Below the pieces are notes generated by a model that did no database searches, was not told the origin of the DNA, and saw only the letters and a list, made by a program, of their open reading frames with translations. Below are positions 33,282 through 44,325 of a DNA stretch of 64,000 nt, piece after piece (the stretch's first letter is position 1; every line of letters begins with the position of its first letter). Source of the stretch: Triatoma infestans (lineage: Eukaryota > Arthropoda > Insecta > Hemiptera > Reduviidae); the NCBI GenBank assembly GCA_011037195.1, contig JAAEAF010000101.1, forward strand, positions 248,001-312,000, given 5' to 3'. Position numbers and translations under genes: made by a program.

Positions 33282-33819
33282 GAGTTAAATGATTAAGATA
33301 ATAATTAGCTTAATATTTTCTATACAATAATGATGTAAAATATTTAAATCTAGACACTTTGCCTTCCTTGTCGGAATATATTTATTTAACTCTTGAATCT
33401 CTCCTGAGCCTTAGCCATGAAATAATCATTGAAATCTGAAATAAATAATGAAAATAAAAATCGACTTAATATTTCTCCTAGCAGTATACCTACTTTTGAC
33501 AAAGAAATTTCTTTAAAGAATGCTTTTGGATATTGTAAAATTCAAGATACCAGTCCATCCACCCTATATCGATCGTTAGCCACGAAAATGAAGCAAGCTA
33601 TTACGGTAATAATCTCTGATGTTTTCGAGCGGTGAGAATCCAACCACTGGTTGATTGATGATGAAGAGATTAACGACAAACTCAGAATGATTGGCATAAA
33701 ATATAAGACAAGGCTATCAATTCTTGGGGAGACTAAGATCATCTAAGGCTGTATATTGTATTATCAAAAATACAGAAACTACAATTTTCTATAACTTCAA
33801 GTAAATAAAGAATGTTCGA
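33282..33819 (+). repeat. inverted duplication, copy 1, with conserved frame
   Basis: Reverse-complement partner of 35978-36522 with high similarity over ~540 bp. Both copies read KEISLKNAFGYCKIQDT, then PSTLYRS followed by ATK and ISDVF, with a TGA at the same place (after VFER here, VFKR in the other copy). The SLKNAF...STLYR pattern loosely resembles a helix-turn-helix such as those of pogo/Tigger-type transposases. I do not assign it to a family. Confidence 0.8.
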
Positions 33820-34747
33820 TATTTTTTTTTAGCTGAGTATTTAGCTGCGTCCGGTACTTCCCACAAACAAGCATTCGATTTTATCGTTAATTATTTCTAT
33901 CATTTCACAGTTCATTTTATCATGTAATTGAACAAATTTATATAAATTAAAAATGCATCGTGAATGGATTGTATGCATAGAAAGTTAAATTAAATTAAAT
34001 TATAATATGATTTGTACCCACTTGGCTGGTTCCTTGGCCCAGCTACCAGTAAATAAATCTCATATAATCTGACTCCATAGAATATTAAAGGTGACGAGCG
34101 GATATAACTTCAGTACCTTTTCAATGTATTCCTTTTCCCCCTTGTCAATCCTTTCAAAAAAATTCTTATATTTCTATTTTATCGCAAATCCTATTTCTCA
34201 TGATTATCTTTCCTTTTGGATAGTAAAGGGATGAAAAACACCAATCTGTAAGGCGTGAGCCTGAACATCACATCTCATGGATTACCACAGCTTAGGTGTT
34301 GGAAAAAATGTGGGATGAGTTTTTCTTTAAAAGAAAAAAAAAAAAAAAAAAATTACCTCCAAAATAAATATAAGAAATTACGTTTTTCAAGAGTAAATCT
34401 TTTTACCCAATCAGACTGAATATTTTCTTTCTCTGATCCAATTAGAATTTTATTTTAGCAAAAGAAATTGTATTTTCTTGCATAAAACAATTCTTATTGT
34501 TTATATCATCTTGTTATTATTTTTCCATTTTGACTTCAAAAGAATGTAATTTTTGTTTTAATGAGCGCCTCTATTATTTAATATATTTTGTTGTCTTTTT
34601 CTCACTTTGTTTTACATAGAAAGCCGTGATGGTGGAAAATTGAAAAAATCCTTCATTTCTCTGAATAAATTATTAACTTAATAATTATATTGTTTATTTG
34701 TGTGTCAAGATGGCAAGTGCAATGAATTAAATTGTGATAGTATATCA
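33820..34747. other. AT-rich, no gene
   Basis: Nothing recognised. A poly-A run lies near 34330-34350. Confidence 0.45.
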
Positions 34748-34875
34748 ATTATAGTAATTTTTGTGGTGAGAGACGTTATTGGACTATGTGTGCTACAGAA
34801 CTAGTGAGGATTATCTGTTCTTTCCAAACATTTTATCAAGACATTCTAATAATGGGCATACCCTGAAACCGCCAT
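34748..34875 (+). repeat. fragment of the 35812-36522 repeat
   Basis: ATTGGACTATGTGTGCTACAGAAC and TTTTATCAAGACATTCTAATAATGGGCAT match 35838-35960 in direct orientation. The match stops where that copy enters its inverted-duplicated part. Confidence 0.7.
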
Positions 34876-35029
34876 GACAAAGAAAATAAGGAAGCTGTGA
34901 GTAAAAAATGGCAAATGTAGATAGATTTACTTCATCCATTCACAACTCAAAAGGGGTGGAATAGTTAGTATTTACCGTTCTGTGGTGTCAAAAGATGCCT
35001 CAGGAGTGCATCCATCAGAACATGGATGC

Positions 35030-35560
35030 AAGACCGATCAAGGGAAGGTGGGCTAAAACCACAGGCCAGAGGCAGGCGAAAACGTTTATCTATAGCTATT
35101 CGCCCAGGCTAATTGCAGAATTACTCTAACTAGGCCGGGTGACCATAAAGATGGCAGTTGGCGTCCTCACTGGCCATGGCAGGCTCAATAAGCACATGTA
35201 CCACATGGGCCTAGCAACGGATAGCCTGTGTAGGTTTTGTCAGAAAGAAGAGGAAACAGCACTGCACGTGCTATGTCAGTGCGAGGGGTTAGTATGGCTG
35301 AGGTACCGCCTCTTCGGAGTAGAAAAGCTGGTGCCTGCAAGCCTCAGCCAGGAGCCCCTCTGGGTTCTATTAAGTCTATTAAGGCAGACAGGGCACGAGA
35401 AGGTGCTCCAGAGGGTGCCCCAGACTCCACAGTGCGATGAACTGGACAGGACGGGGGGGTAAGGTCTCCAACTTAGGGGGTGCCACAATAAACCCACGGG
35501 AGTCGCGGTGGCACAGGTTGAAAAGCCAATCCCCCCAAGGAATCTAATCTAATCTAATCT
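35030..35560 (+). pseudogene. LINE tail with CCHC knuckle and (AATCT)n tail
   Basis: The 35139-35462 frame contains VGVLTGHGRLNKHMYHMGL and a CX2CX8HX4C knuckle (C31, C34, H43, C48), the standard C-terminus of RNase-H-type arthropod LINEs. Upstream, KTTGQRQAKTF and PRLIAELL continue in the same frame before a TAA near 35130, so the true frame started earlier and carries a nonsense mutation. The 3' UTR contains CGGGAGTCGCGGTGGCACAG and ends in CAAGGAATCTAATCTAATCT, a typical short tandem tail. This GC-rich family is distinct from the other LINEs here. Confidence 0.85.
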
Positions 35561-35576
35561 AGTTAGTATTTAGTCT

Positions 35577-35725
35577 TAGTTTTAGGATCCTCTATAGCTC
35601 ACGTTGGTAAATAATGTTCTCAAACATAATATCACTACCCAGAGGCCGGCAGAAAGAAGGCTCTGGGCTTCAATGACCACAGATGTTGACTCATTCATAA
35701 AGATAAAAAATAATAATAATTAATA
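35577..35725 (+). mobile_element. SINE fragment, alternative 3' subtype
   Basis: A tail domain with CCGGCAGAAAGAAGGCTC, then CAATGACCACAGATGTTGAC and an (AAT)n tail. This matches the alternative end seen at 6520-6703 in complement. Confidence 0.65.
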
Positions 35726-35811
35726 CAATTAAGGTAAATATTGAATGATATAATACTCAAAAATTTAACTCATTTTTTACAAATTTAATAATTAAGATAG
35801 TATATAAAACT

Positions 35812-36522
35812 ACAGTAATTTTCTGTTGCGAGAAAAGTTATTGGTCTATGTTTGCTACAGAACACATGAGCATTTTCTGTTCTTTCCTCCTTAACATGTG
35901 ACTTTGCTTGGTGACGATATCTGCTAGAGATTTTTTATCAAGACATTCTAATAATGGGCATTTTCCTGAACCCTATTCGAACATTCTTATAATTTACTTG
36001 AAGTTATAGAAAATTGTAGTTTTCTGTATTTTGGATAATACAATATACGTATAGTCTTAGATGATCTTAGTCTCCTCAAGAATTAATTGACAGCCTTGTC
36101 TTACATTTTATGCCAATCATCGTGAGTTTGTCGGTAATGTCTTCAACATCAACCAACCAGTGGTTGGGTTCTCACCGCTTGAAAACATCAGAGATTATTT
36201 CCGCAATATCTTGCTTTATTTTCGTGGCTACCGATCGATATAGGGTGGATGGCCTGGTATCTTGGATTTTACAATATCCAAAAGCATTCTTTAAAGAAAT
36301 TTCTTTGTTAAAGGTAGGTATGCTGCTAGGAGAAATACTAAGTCAATTTTATTTTTCATAATTTATTTCAGATTTCAGTTATTATTTCATGGCTAAAGCT
36401 CAGGGGAGATTCAAGAGATAAATAAATACATTCCGACAAGGATGCCAAACTGTCTAGATTTAATTATTTTACATCATTATTGTATAGAAAATATTAAGCT
36501 AATTATATATTAATCATTTAAC
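35812..36522 (-). repeat. inverted duplication, copy 2, plus flank
   Basis: 35978-36522 is the reverse complement of 33282-33819. The extra 35812-35977 part is shared, in direct orientation, with 34748-34875. Together they outline a repeat of at least 700 bp whose ends I cannot fix. Confidence 0.8.
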
Positions 36523-36741
36523 TTCAGGGGTTCAGGGAAAAAAATAAGGAACTGTGAGCAAAAAAATCTTCAAATGGTCCGAAATTTTAAGGATATTAAA
36601 AAATATAGTTTTCCTTTTTAGGCCATTTAATCAGGCATTGATTAATGAAAAACTAAGTCAAAAAAAAAACACGTCTTAAAACATTACCATTCAATATGAT
36701 CTTTAATTACAAAAATTTCTTTTAATTACAAAATAAAAAAA

Positions 36742-36850
36742 TCTCGTGTGAAACACTCACACGACTTTCGCTGACTGCAATTTACACATTTATAATTGAC
36801 TATTTCTCTTCAAACATATAATTGTTACTGTTTAGATGTATATTTGTCTA
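36742..36850 (+). repeat. repeat A, 5' fragment
   Basis: AAATCTCGTGTGAAACACTC and ACACGACTTTCGCTGAC match the family start, then similarity fades. Confidence 0.6.
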
Positions 36851-37059
36851 CAATTTACATAAATGGGTTAATCATTTATCCATCCATTTAACCATTTATC
36901 CTGATTTACATGGACGGGTGTCTAATATTTTGGATTATCTGGGCCACATCGGAAGAAGAAAAACTGTCTTTTGCCGCACTTAAAATAAATACACTAACGA
37001 TAATTGATGAGCAAAAGTATCATTTTTCTGATGTGAGTTAGATCCAAATATTCACTTGC

Positions 37060-38115
37060 AATTACTGTAAAATGGATGTTCAGGTTCGGTAAATAAAAAA
37101 CTGTTTTTAAATTTTCATCGATGTTTCGGAAAATTTATTGCCTTTGTAGTGGAATCGTTTAATGGATGTTCTGATCTCACCGTGATACTATAAGATGTAG
37201 AGGAATCGGTTAATGTGATTTCTGAGGTATGTAGTAGATGTCTTGAAGAGGGCGTAACTTAGTTTAGAGATTTTTGGAAGTTAGTGCATCGAATTATTAA
37301 CACGGATTTTATAAAAATAGACTGTATTTGAACAATAATTTAAACTTAAAAAAATGGTAACTATTAACAAGAAATACTTAGAAATAAATAGAAGATAAAT
37401 AACTAATAAATTAGAATGATTAAGATAAATGAACTAAGATGCACAACTAAAGGTAATAAGTATAAATAAAAACTGTATAAGGACGCGTAAACTGCTGCTC
37501 GTATATGAAGACGTACTCAAGTATAATCGTATAATCATCCCCTCTTCCAATCGGGCGAAGTTTATATATTAGTGTTTGGCCACACTCACACCAAGACATC
37601 TGTCCTAGTGCGCGACCTTGTGCGACCTTGGTTAGTTTGATGACCACCGATTTAGGTCAGTGGCCAGCCTTAGCGATGCTTGCTTTGATGAGAGCAGCTG
37701 GCAACCGATTTAGGTCAGTGGCCAGCCTTAGCGGTGCTTGCTTTGATGTAGGGGTATTTACCCTTGGTTTGTTTGTTTGCCCGCGGCCTTGTCTTGAAGT
37801 CAAGCTAGGCCACTAGTTGTAAATTATTCTTTCTTTGTTATTATTGTGAAGGTTTGACATTGCTATGACTTGCCTTTCCCATGTCATTACACCTTCTTCA
37901 GGGTAAAAATTTCTTGTTAGAATTTCTTAAAAACTGCAGTTTAACTTGTGATATACGATCACCAATACGTGGTGATCATACCATCAACACTTGGTGATGG
38001 TATATCACAAGTTGAACTGTAGATTACAAGAAATTCTAATACAAAATTTTTACTCTGAAGAAGGCAATAAATTTATCGAATCGTCAACATCCATTTTACA
38101 ACATCCAATTGGTAT
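37060..38115. mobile_element. palindromic element split by a solo LTR
   Basis: The left arm (37060-37144 plus 37896-37975) and right arm (about 37985-38115) are inverted copies: GTAAAATGGATGTT, AATTTATTGCCTTCTTCAG, GTAAAAATTTC and TGTGATATACGATCACC recur in complement. The centre is TACCATCAACACTTGGTGATGGTA. Both arms carry outward CTGAAGAAGG followed, on the left arm in complement, by GGCAATAAATTTTCC and CGAAACATCGATG, a decayed version of the CTGANGA/GAAAC layout seen in the palindromes at 44.9 and 47.9 kb. Confidence 0.7.
37145..37891 (+). mobile_element. solo LTR, 747 bp, 4-bp TSD
   Basis: Begins TGTAGTGGAATCG and ends CATGTCATTACA, flanked by CCTT on both sides (37141-37144 and 37892-37895), as for an LTR with TG...CA ends. 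It shares AGATGCACAACT, a TATAAGGACGCG TATA-like region and CCACTAGTTGTAA with the second solo LTR at 54897-55593. Its insertion splits the left arm of the surrounding palindromic element. It is noncoding; the two short open frames inside are incidental. Confidence 0.8.
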
Positions 38116-39309
38116 AACGAACCCAAAACTTTCAATTACTGTATAGAAAATATTTATTTATCTAAGAAATAACTTGATCCATCGAACCCTAAAATTTATA
38201 TAATTGAAAGATGGCAAACTGTAATTTCTTTTAATCTCTAGGGAATAGAAAACCAATTTAAATCTCTAAATATTAATAGTACAACTAAGCCACAAATTTT
38301 AGTGTAGTAATTCCATTATTATTGAACTGTTATATTAAATAGAATTTTGTTTACTTCAGAAAATTAAAAAAAAAAAAAAAAAAATTATTGAATTAGAATT
38401 ATTAAAGATGATTGGAAGTAATTTAAATTAATGAAATTTCTTTTCAAGTTTGAATAGATGATACTTTGCAGAAATATGCACACGCTCACGCACACTCACA
38501 TAAACAAAATGGCGTTCACTTAGTCACGTTGCAGAAAAGATGTTACCTAAAAATGCGGGATTAGAAAAGGCATAATTTTATTTATCCATACAGATTAAAA
38601 AAGTAAATGTTGATTTTTTTTACACTGCAAGATACTGTAATATTAAAAGATGGTTCTCAGATTGATCCGCAATGCAGTACAGGCCGCAAATTTACCATAT
38701 AATGGTTTTTGAATAATATACACTTTTATAACACTTACATAACTTTATACGGTACAAATACACAAGGTCTATTGAAGGTCACCAGCGGGCAGCTTACAAC
38801 TCTTATACTCAATTGTAGGTTACACTCTGGCTAATCATAGACGTTAATTACTGGTTCACAACAAAAATATCATTATAATTAGAATACTTTCTCTTAAAAC
38901 AGGATATAACTGATTACACCTGAAAAAATTCTTGCAATAAGTTATAATTTTCAGAGCTTTTACTGCTAAATGTGCCAGATGAAATGGGTTAACTTAAGAT
39001 CAATACTTATTATAAACACCAAGTTCAAAAGCATAGTAGATGGGCATACCTTAATTCATTTTTCGTTTACAATTACCTTTAATAGGAAGATTTGAAGCCT
39101 GCCAGAAAAACTGATGCTTAAAAAAAAAACTCAAACGGTATTTGCTAAATGACAGCTGCATCATGCATATACGTTTTTTTTACATATTTGAAAATTAATT
39201 CGTGATAATTGAACTGGTAATAAAGACACATGAATTTTTTATTCAAGGACATATATATATTATATTTGTCTCCTTTATTTTCTCAAAATTGGTTCACAAC
39301 CAGTAATAC
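38116..39309. other. AT-rich, no gene; weak repeat A traces
   Basis: Unassigned. A poly-A run lies at 38367-38385 and a CACACGCTCACGCACACTCAC tract at 38480-38500. Confidence 0.45.
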
Positions 39310-39611
39310 TTAGCCCATTAATTCCCAAATTATTTTTTTTTAAGTTTTTTTTTATCAAATTCAGTTTTTTGGTTTTCTAGGGTCTATTGATATGTATGAA
39401 ATGAATTTTTTATCAATATGTTAAGTAATTTTTAAGATAATGATTGTTATATATATAGGACGCTGGGACAATCAAACAATTTCGTTTGATATGAAATACA
39501 AATTTATTTTATTTTTTGAATAAAACATAGTATAAAAAACTATATATACGTATAATAATCAACTTTGCAAAATGTTATACATAATATTTATCGTAAACTA
39601 ATGTAATATAG

Positions 39612-40385
39612 CTAATATACTAGGCATTTTTTTTTGTGAAATTTGAAAAAACAATCTCTACATAACGTTACTGCACATTTTGTACAAAATGTTAGAGTCT
39701 TGCTAAAGGCATTTTTTACGATAGCTTGGCCTAAATCTTCTTCATCACTCCAATAATCGTTTTCGCTAGGCAATTTGTGGTGGCCAGAAAAAATCAAAAA
39801 CCTATCAATATTTTTATTTCGTCCACTGATAAGGTAAAATCATGCTTATTTTTTTGATTTTTTGCATAACGCAAAGTTTCTTCCTGTATAAGGAAATATA
39901 CATCCCTAGTAAAAAACTGTTCAAAAATTTCAATTGGACTAGCATTTTCCAAGCCGTTTTTAAATTTTTTAAAATTTTCTGTCTATGACTCATTAGATGT
40001 ATCCGTCCATTGATAAGTAGGATTGATTTTGCACCAATCAGGGTTTTTCTTCTTGGGAAGCTGAATTTCTTCCTGTTCCTCATTTTCCTCTTGAGGGTCA
40101 ACTAAATATAAATTGAATAACATAACATTTTTTAGAATAACAAAATAGAAATTGGTAATAAACGAATATGTATTTTTCAAACTTATGTAAAAATATCTTA
40201 CCATCAAAAGCAATTACTTCAACTTCGCCAGGGACATCATTTACTTCCATGGAATCATCGTTTATTTCATCTTCATCAGTTAACTCATCAACTTCAGGCG
40301 GTAATGCAGCTATTGCAGCTTCAATTTCTTCAGAAAATAAGTATTTAACTGCTTCATCAACAGTTTTAAAAGTTTTTCCACTCAT
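39612..40385 (-). pseudogene. piggyBac transposase, N-terminus fused to Cys-rich tail
   Basis: Read from 40385 downward. Exon 1 starts MSGKTFKTVDEAVKYLFSEE with an acidic stretch typical of piggyBac N-termini. A GT...AG interval (40201-40102, 100 bp) rejoins the frame at VDPQEENEEQEE. The frame then holds one TAG (near 39984), continues through a piggyBac-like IEIFEQFFTRDVYFLIQEE and, after a one-base loss near 39805, reaches HKLPSENDYWSDEEDLG and IVKNAFSK. It then jumps straight to FCTKCAVTLCRDCFFKFHKK, the C-terminal cysteine-rich finger. The whole catalytic core with its three aspartates is deleted, so no transposition activity is possible from this copy. Confidence 0.8.
40102..40201 (-). 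other. candidate intron in piggyBac transposase remnant
   Basis: On the minus strand, GATG|GTAAGA marks a donor and TATATTTAG|TTGACC an acceptor. Removing these 100 bp restores a phase-1 reading frame from IAFD to VDPQEE, which is otherwise lost by readthrough. Splicing is inferred from sequence only. Confidence 0.55.
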
Positions 40386-40812
40386 TTTCTATAGAATAAT
40401 AAAAACTAGAATAAAGACTACATATTATCCCAGCGTCCTATTTTTAGAACACCATAATTTGTTTATGATTTTATCGTAGTAATTACATAAAAATATCACT
40501 AAAAGTTATTTATCTATTTGTCCATAATCTAATCAATAAATAAAACCAACAATAATTATTTACTTACCTTATTTTTTAAAATAGAAATAAAAATAACAAA
40601 CGGTGTGGAATACTCAGAAAACTAACTTCACTTTTGAATAAACAAACAAAAAAACCATAATTCACTAAGATCATCGATAGAGCTTTATCAGTCACCGAAA
40701 ATGCGTCCTTTAAAACAGTATGACCAATATTAAATTTCCCCGAACATATTTTTCCCTGTAAACAAGTAAAGTCACTGTCCTAAAATTATGACGTTGGGAC
40801 CTAATGGGTTAA

Positions 40813-41260
40813 AATGGTACGATGATAATTGAAATAACTGTAATAAATTTTATAATCGGATTGTTCTAAATATCTTGCAAATAATTTTAATGTTTCATAA
40901 CAATAAACTGAAATAAATCTGTGTTTAAGGGGGGGGTAGACAGAATGCACTAGTGTAGTTTTTCAGATATGTTAAGTTATTTTATGTTATGTTTTATTTT
41001 GTTTCAAGTCAAATTAAATTAATAATTTTCATTATAAATAATATTAAATATAAATGAAAGTTATAAAATAATATAATATTATAGTTTTATATTGGTATAA
41101 TTATTAATATTAGTATTTACTGTGTGATGAAGAATATGTTCATTACTGCAGTTCAAGATTATGAATTATAAATCAAACATGTATTTCTTCAAAGTATTGC
41201 GGGTCTAAATTACCTTTTTATTATGTTATTAGAAAACGTTCGCTCTTGTTCGTTTGGTTT
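40813..41260. other. AT-rich spacer between two piggyBac elements
   Basis: 450 bp with no recognisable feature. Confidence 0.5.
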
Positions 41261-41544
41261 TTAACCCTTGAGTCGTCACCTTTCGTGAAGTGCTATAAGC
41301 CGTCACCTCGGGTCATATTGACCCAACATTAAAAATCATTAAATAGAAAGTGAAAACTAATTTAATTAGTTATGGGGAACAGAAATCAAACTAAAGTGTT
41401 TATTTATACTTAAATAAAACAGAATTAAAAATTAAAAACTAAATACATAACATAAAAATGTAATTTCTAAATGAGGTACTACTAAGCCTGTAATAAAAAA
41501 TAAGGAAATTATTGAGAGTTTACAGTTAAAATTAAAACAATTAG

Positions 41545-43357
41545 TTAGTTACAATTATTTCTGCAGTTACTGCAAATAGTTACTGAGTGTATCTTGCATA
41601 TGTAGTTTTTACAGTTACTGCAAAAAGTAGGATACTTATTGTCCCTTGTACTAGGGCATATGTGGCATCTTCTTCGTTTTTTAGGGTTTGGAATTTCTTC
41701 TTCATTTGTTGCAATCGGGAGTATTATTGCGCCTTCTTCTTGCAGATAAATATTGATCCTTACCTTCAAATTCCGTGGGATCACGGTGCTCAGCGACCTT
41801 CTTATAATGACATTTCGCACTAACTGATGCCCCAAACTTTTGAGGAAGGTGCGTCGGTCCATTTTGAAATTTATATTTTTACGTTGGGCATTATTTTTAT
41901 ATGTGATATATGCATTAATGCCTGACACATTAAGTAAGTGGTAAAAAATTGCCAGAGGCCATCTATTTGTTTTTCTTCCGACAGAATAATTTGAACAAAG
42001 TTGGTCATTAGTGTCGACCCCTCCCTTGGTGGCATTGTAAAATGTTATAATTTCAGGTTTATTTTTGTTCCCTGTTCCGCTATCAATTGATTTATCGCTA
42101 TGCATTGTAGATAACAAAATTACTGTTCTTGATTTTTTGGGTACATAAGACACCATTGCAATTTTCTCTGTGAACCCAAAAAGATAGCTGTTCGCTTCCC
42201 TTGTCTTGTTTGCCAGAAATGCATTAGGGATTTCTGGCTTATTTTTCCTCAGAGTTCCAACAAGGGTTAAGTTAATAGCTAATAATTTTTCTGCTAATGC
42301 ATAGCTTGTATACCAATTATCCGTGGTTATATTTCGACCGGAATTACTGACTGGCTCTACTAAACGAAGAACAATATCAGATGGCGAATTGGAGTTCTTA
42401 AAAGGTCCATCTCGCTGTTGTCCGGCATATATTTCAAACTTGCACAAGTAGAAAGTTCTGGCATCTACTAGCGCAAACACTTTTTCCCGTAAGATTTGGG
42501 TTTATTTGGAAGGTACTGCCGAAATCCACAGCGCCCTCTAAAAGGTATTAGCTGCTCGTCAATTGTTAAGTATTCATAAGGGCAGTAAACTTCTTGAAAC
42601 TTCTTCCCTAAAATTGTAATTAATTCCCTTACTGCGGCTAATTTATCTTCTTCCTCTCTCTTTTTCCTATCTTCTTTGTTATCAAATCTTAAAAATCTTA
42701 AAATGAAACAAAACCGTTGAAAGGTCATGGCCAAAGAAAACACTACTGGTCCATCTCGATCCCAAAAATCTTTTAAATTAGTGTGAGCTCCCCTATACAT
42801 TCCTGTCAATATGAGGAGTCCGATGACTCCCCTCATTTCATCCGAATCTGTTTTTCGACAGTCTTGGTAGCGTTTTAATGCAAGCGAGCCAATTCAATGT
42901 ATGTGTTGGTATTCTCAACTAAAAGATTTATTATTTCATCATTGAAAGAAATAGAAAATGCAGCCAATTAATTTTCAGTATCTTGCAATTTGTGGCGCAC
43001 TCCAGGTAAATTTTTTATGATATTTATTTTTGTTGTTCGACTGCTTGCACGCAGAGGTTCACTGTTCCACCTAATTGCCTTATTCTTTGAAATGAAATAG
43101 TTTGGTTCCCTTTCATGAACTATTTCTGGCTCATTATCACTTGCTGATTGATCTGTATGAGTGTCATGATCGCTTCTTTCTTCACCGTCACTTCCATCTT
43201 CTTCTGAATCATGAATTTCAGAGTCTAAGTTAAACGGAATATCTCCTTCTTCACGATTTTGTCTTTCAAATTCCTCTAAGATTTCTTCATCTGTAACAAA
43301 TCTTGGTCTGGCTGACATCTGAAATGTAACATTATTCCACAGAAATAAGAAAAACAT
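41545..43357 (-). pseudogene. piggyBac transposase, three small lesions
   Basis: Three consecutive minus-strand segments. 43357-42968: acidic N-terminus (RFVTDEEILEEFERQNREE), then FEI-type basic text, ending at a TAA. Reading continues without change as NDEIINLLVENTNTYIE up to a frameshift near 42865. 42836-42468: GVIGLLILTGMYRGAHTNL, and the first catalytic Asp in LTIDEQLIPFRGR (residue 93 of that segment). A one-base frameshift in an A-run near 42484 leads to 42480-41545: NITTDNWYTS (second Asp, residue 54), TKGGVDTNDQL (third Asp, residue 156) and a C-terminal cysteine-rich finger (residues about 272-306). It would cut and paste the element at TTAA. All catalytic residues remain; one stop and two frameshifts break it. 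Confidence 0.9.
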
Positions 43358-43487
43358 TACCTTGTCAATAGATATTTAGGAAAAGATTATGAACAGCAAC
43401 AACAATAAAAAAATACTTTTATTGATTAAAATCAAAGAATTACTTCGCAAGCAGTTTTATTGGAGGAAAAAGTTATTGCACAAATTG

Positions 43488-43584
43488 TCACCTCGGGTCG
43501 AAGTAGAGTTTTTAAGCTTTACACAAAGAATCACCTCGGGTCAAAATACTAAGAAATGAATTGCACACACTGTCACCTCGGGTC
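43488..43584 (+). repeat. periodic subterminal motif TCACCTCGGGTC
   Basis: Exact copies at 43488-43499, 43531-43542 and 43573-43584, spaced 43 and 42 bp. Another exact copy is at 41303-41314 near the other end, and a variant in complement at 43739-43750. The position inside the piggyBac ends suggests transposase-binding sites. Confidence 0.85.
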
Positions 43585-43766
43585 AGAATGGCTGATTCGC
43601 GCCCATAAAACCGGCGGCGGGAAAAAGACGAATGCCATCTCAATTAAAATACGTCAAAAAGAGAAAAATAAAAATTTCGCTAGCCTAACCCACTTAGATA
43701 TAAAAATAGAAGACTTAAAAGTAAGAGCTGGGTCAATATGACCCGACGTGACGGCTAAAGGGTTAA

Positions 43767-44309
43767 TCTAAGTAAGCGTTTTTGTTCGCTTTTTAAAAAA
43801 TCTATTCTTTGTAAAAACATTCTTAAGAAGATCCAAACGATTATGTAAAAAATATCTCCAAGAATAAAATTATTCGGAATTTATAAATTAATTATTAAGT
43901 ATATCCAGTTATTTTTTTTTATTATTTAACGCATGAGGCAGTTATATCATAATTTATTGGAATTACTTTTGAATCATTATTAATACAAATACTCAACTGG
44001 TGTGTTAAATTTATGGCGTAAATTGCTCGATATGTGAAAGTTCACCCAAAGTCTAGGTAATCGTTTAATGAAACTAAAAGTCCTACACATCTTTTGTGTA
44101 ATGGAAAATTTACCTTTTACTTCTTGAAGGGAAATATCACGTTGATACCTTGAGATATCGAATATTTTGCCTTTCACTTCATTGTTAAGTTAAAAATATT
44201 GTGGTTTTGCTGCCTCTATGAAATAGTTATGAATAAATTTGCATGAGTTTCATGGATTTGAAATCTGTTTAGTTCAACATTACAGATTGGAGTATGTCGC
44301 AGTAGATTT
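43767..44309. other. no gene
   Basis: AT-rich and unassigned. Confidence 0.45.
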
Positions 44310-44325
44310 GGCTTCATAGACACTT

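Larger units (their letters stand above)
39314..40808 (-). mobile_element. internally deleted piggyBac element
   Basis: The right end is CCTAATGGG|TTAA (TTAA at 40809-40812). The left end is CCCATTAATTCCCAA preceded by TTAG (39310-39313), a one-base decay of TTAA. Terminal repeats are CCCATTA followed by TCCCAA. A subterminal inverted motif AGGACGCTGGGA occurs at 39458-39469, its complement at 40427-40439, and a variant GACGTTGGGAC near the right end. At 1495 bp it is shorter than a full piggyBac because the transposase centre is missing. Confidence 0.85.
41265..43762 (-). mobile_element. near-complete piggyBac element with TTAA ends
   Basis: A 2498-bp element flanked by TTAA (41261-41264 and 43763-43766). 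The ends are CCCTTGAGTCGTCACC and, in complement, CCCTTTAGCCGTCACG. Both ends have an inner GTCGGGTC or CTCGGGTC followed by ATATTGACCC. It contains one transposase gene on the minus strand filling most of its length. TTAA target choice and precise excision are piggyBac traits. It belongs to a different family from the deleted piggyBac 450 bp away. Confidence 0.93.
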
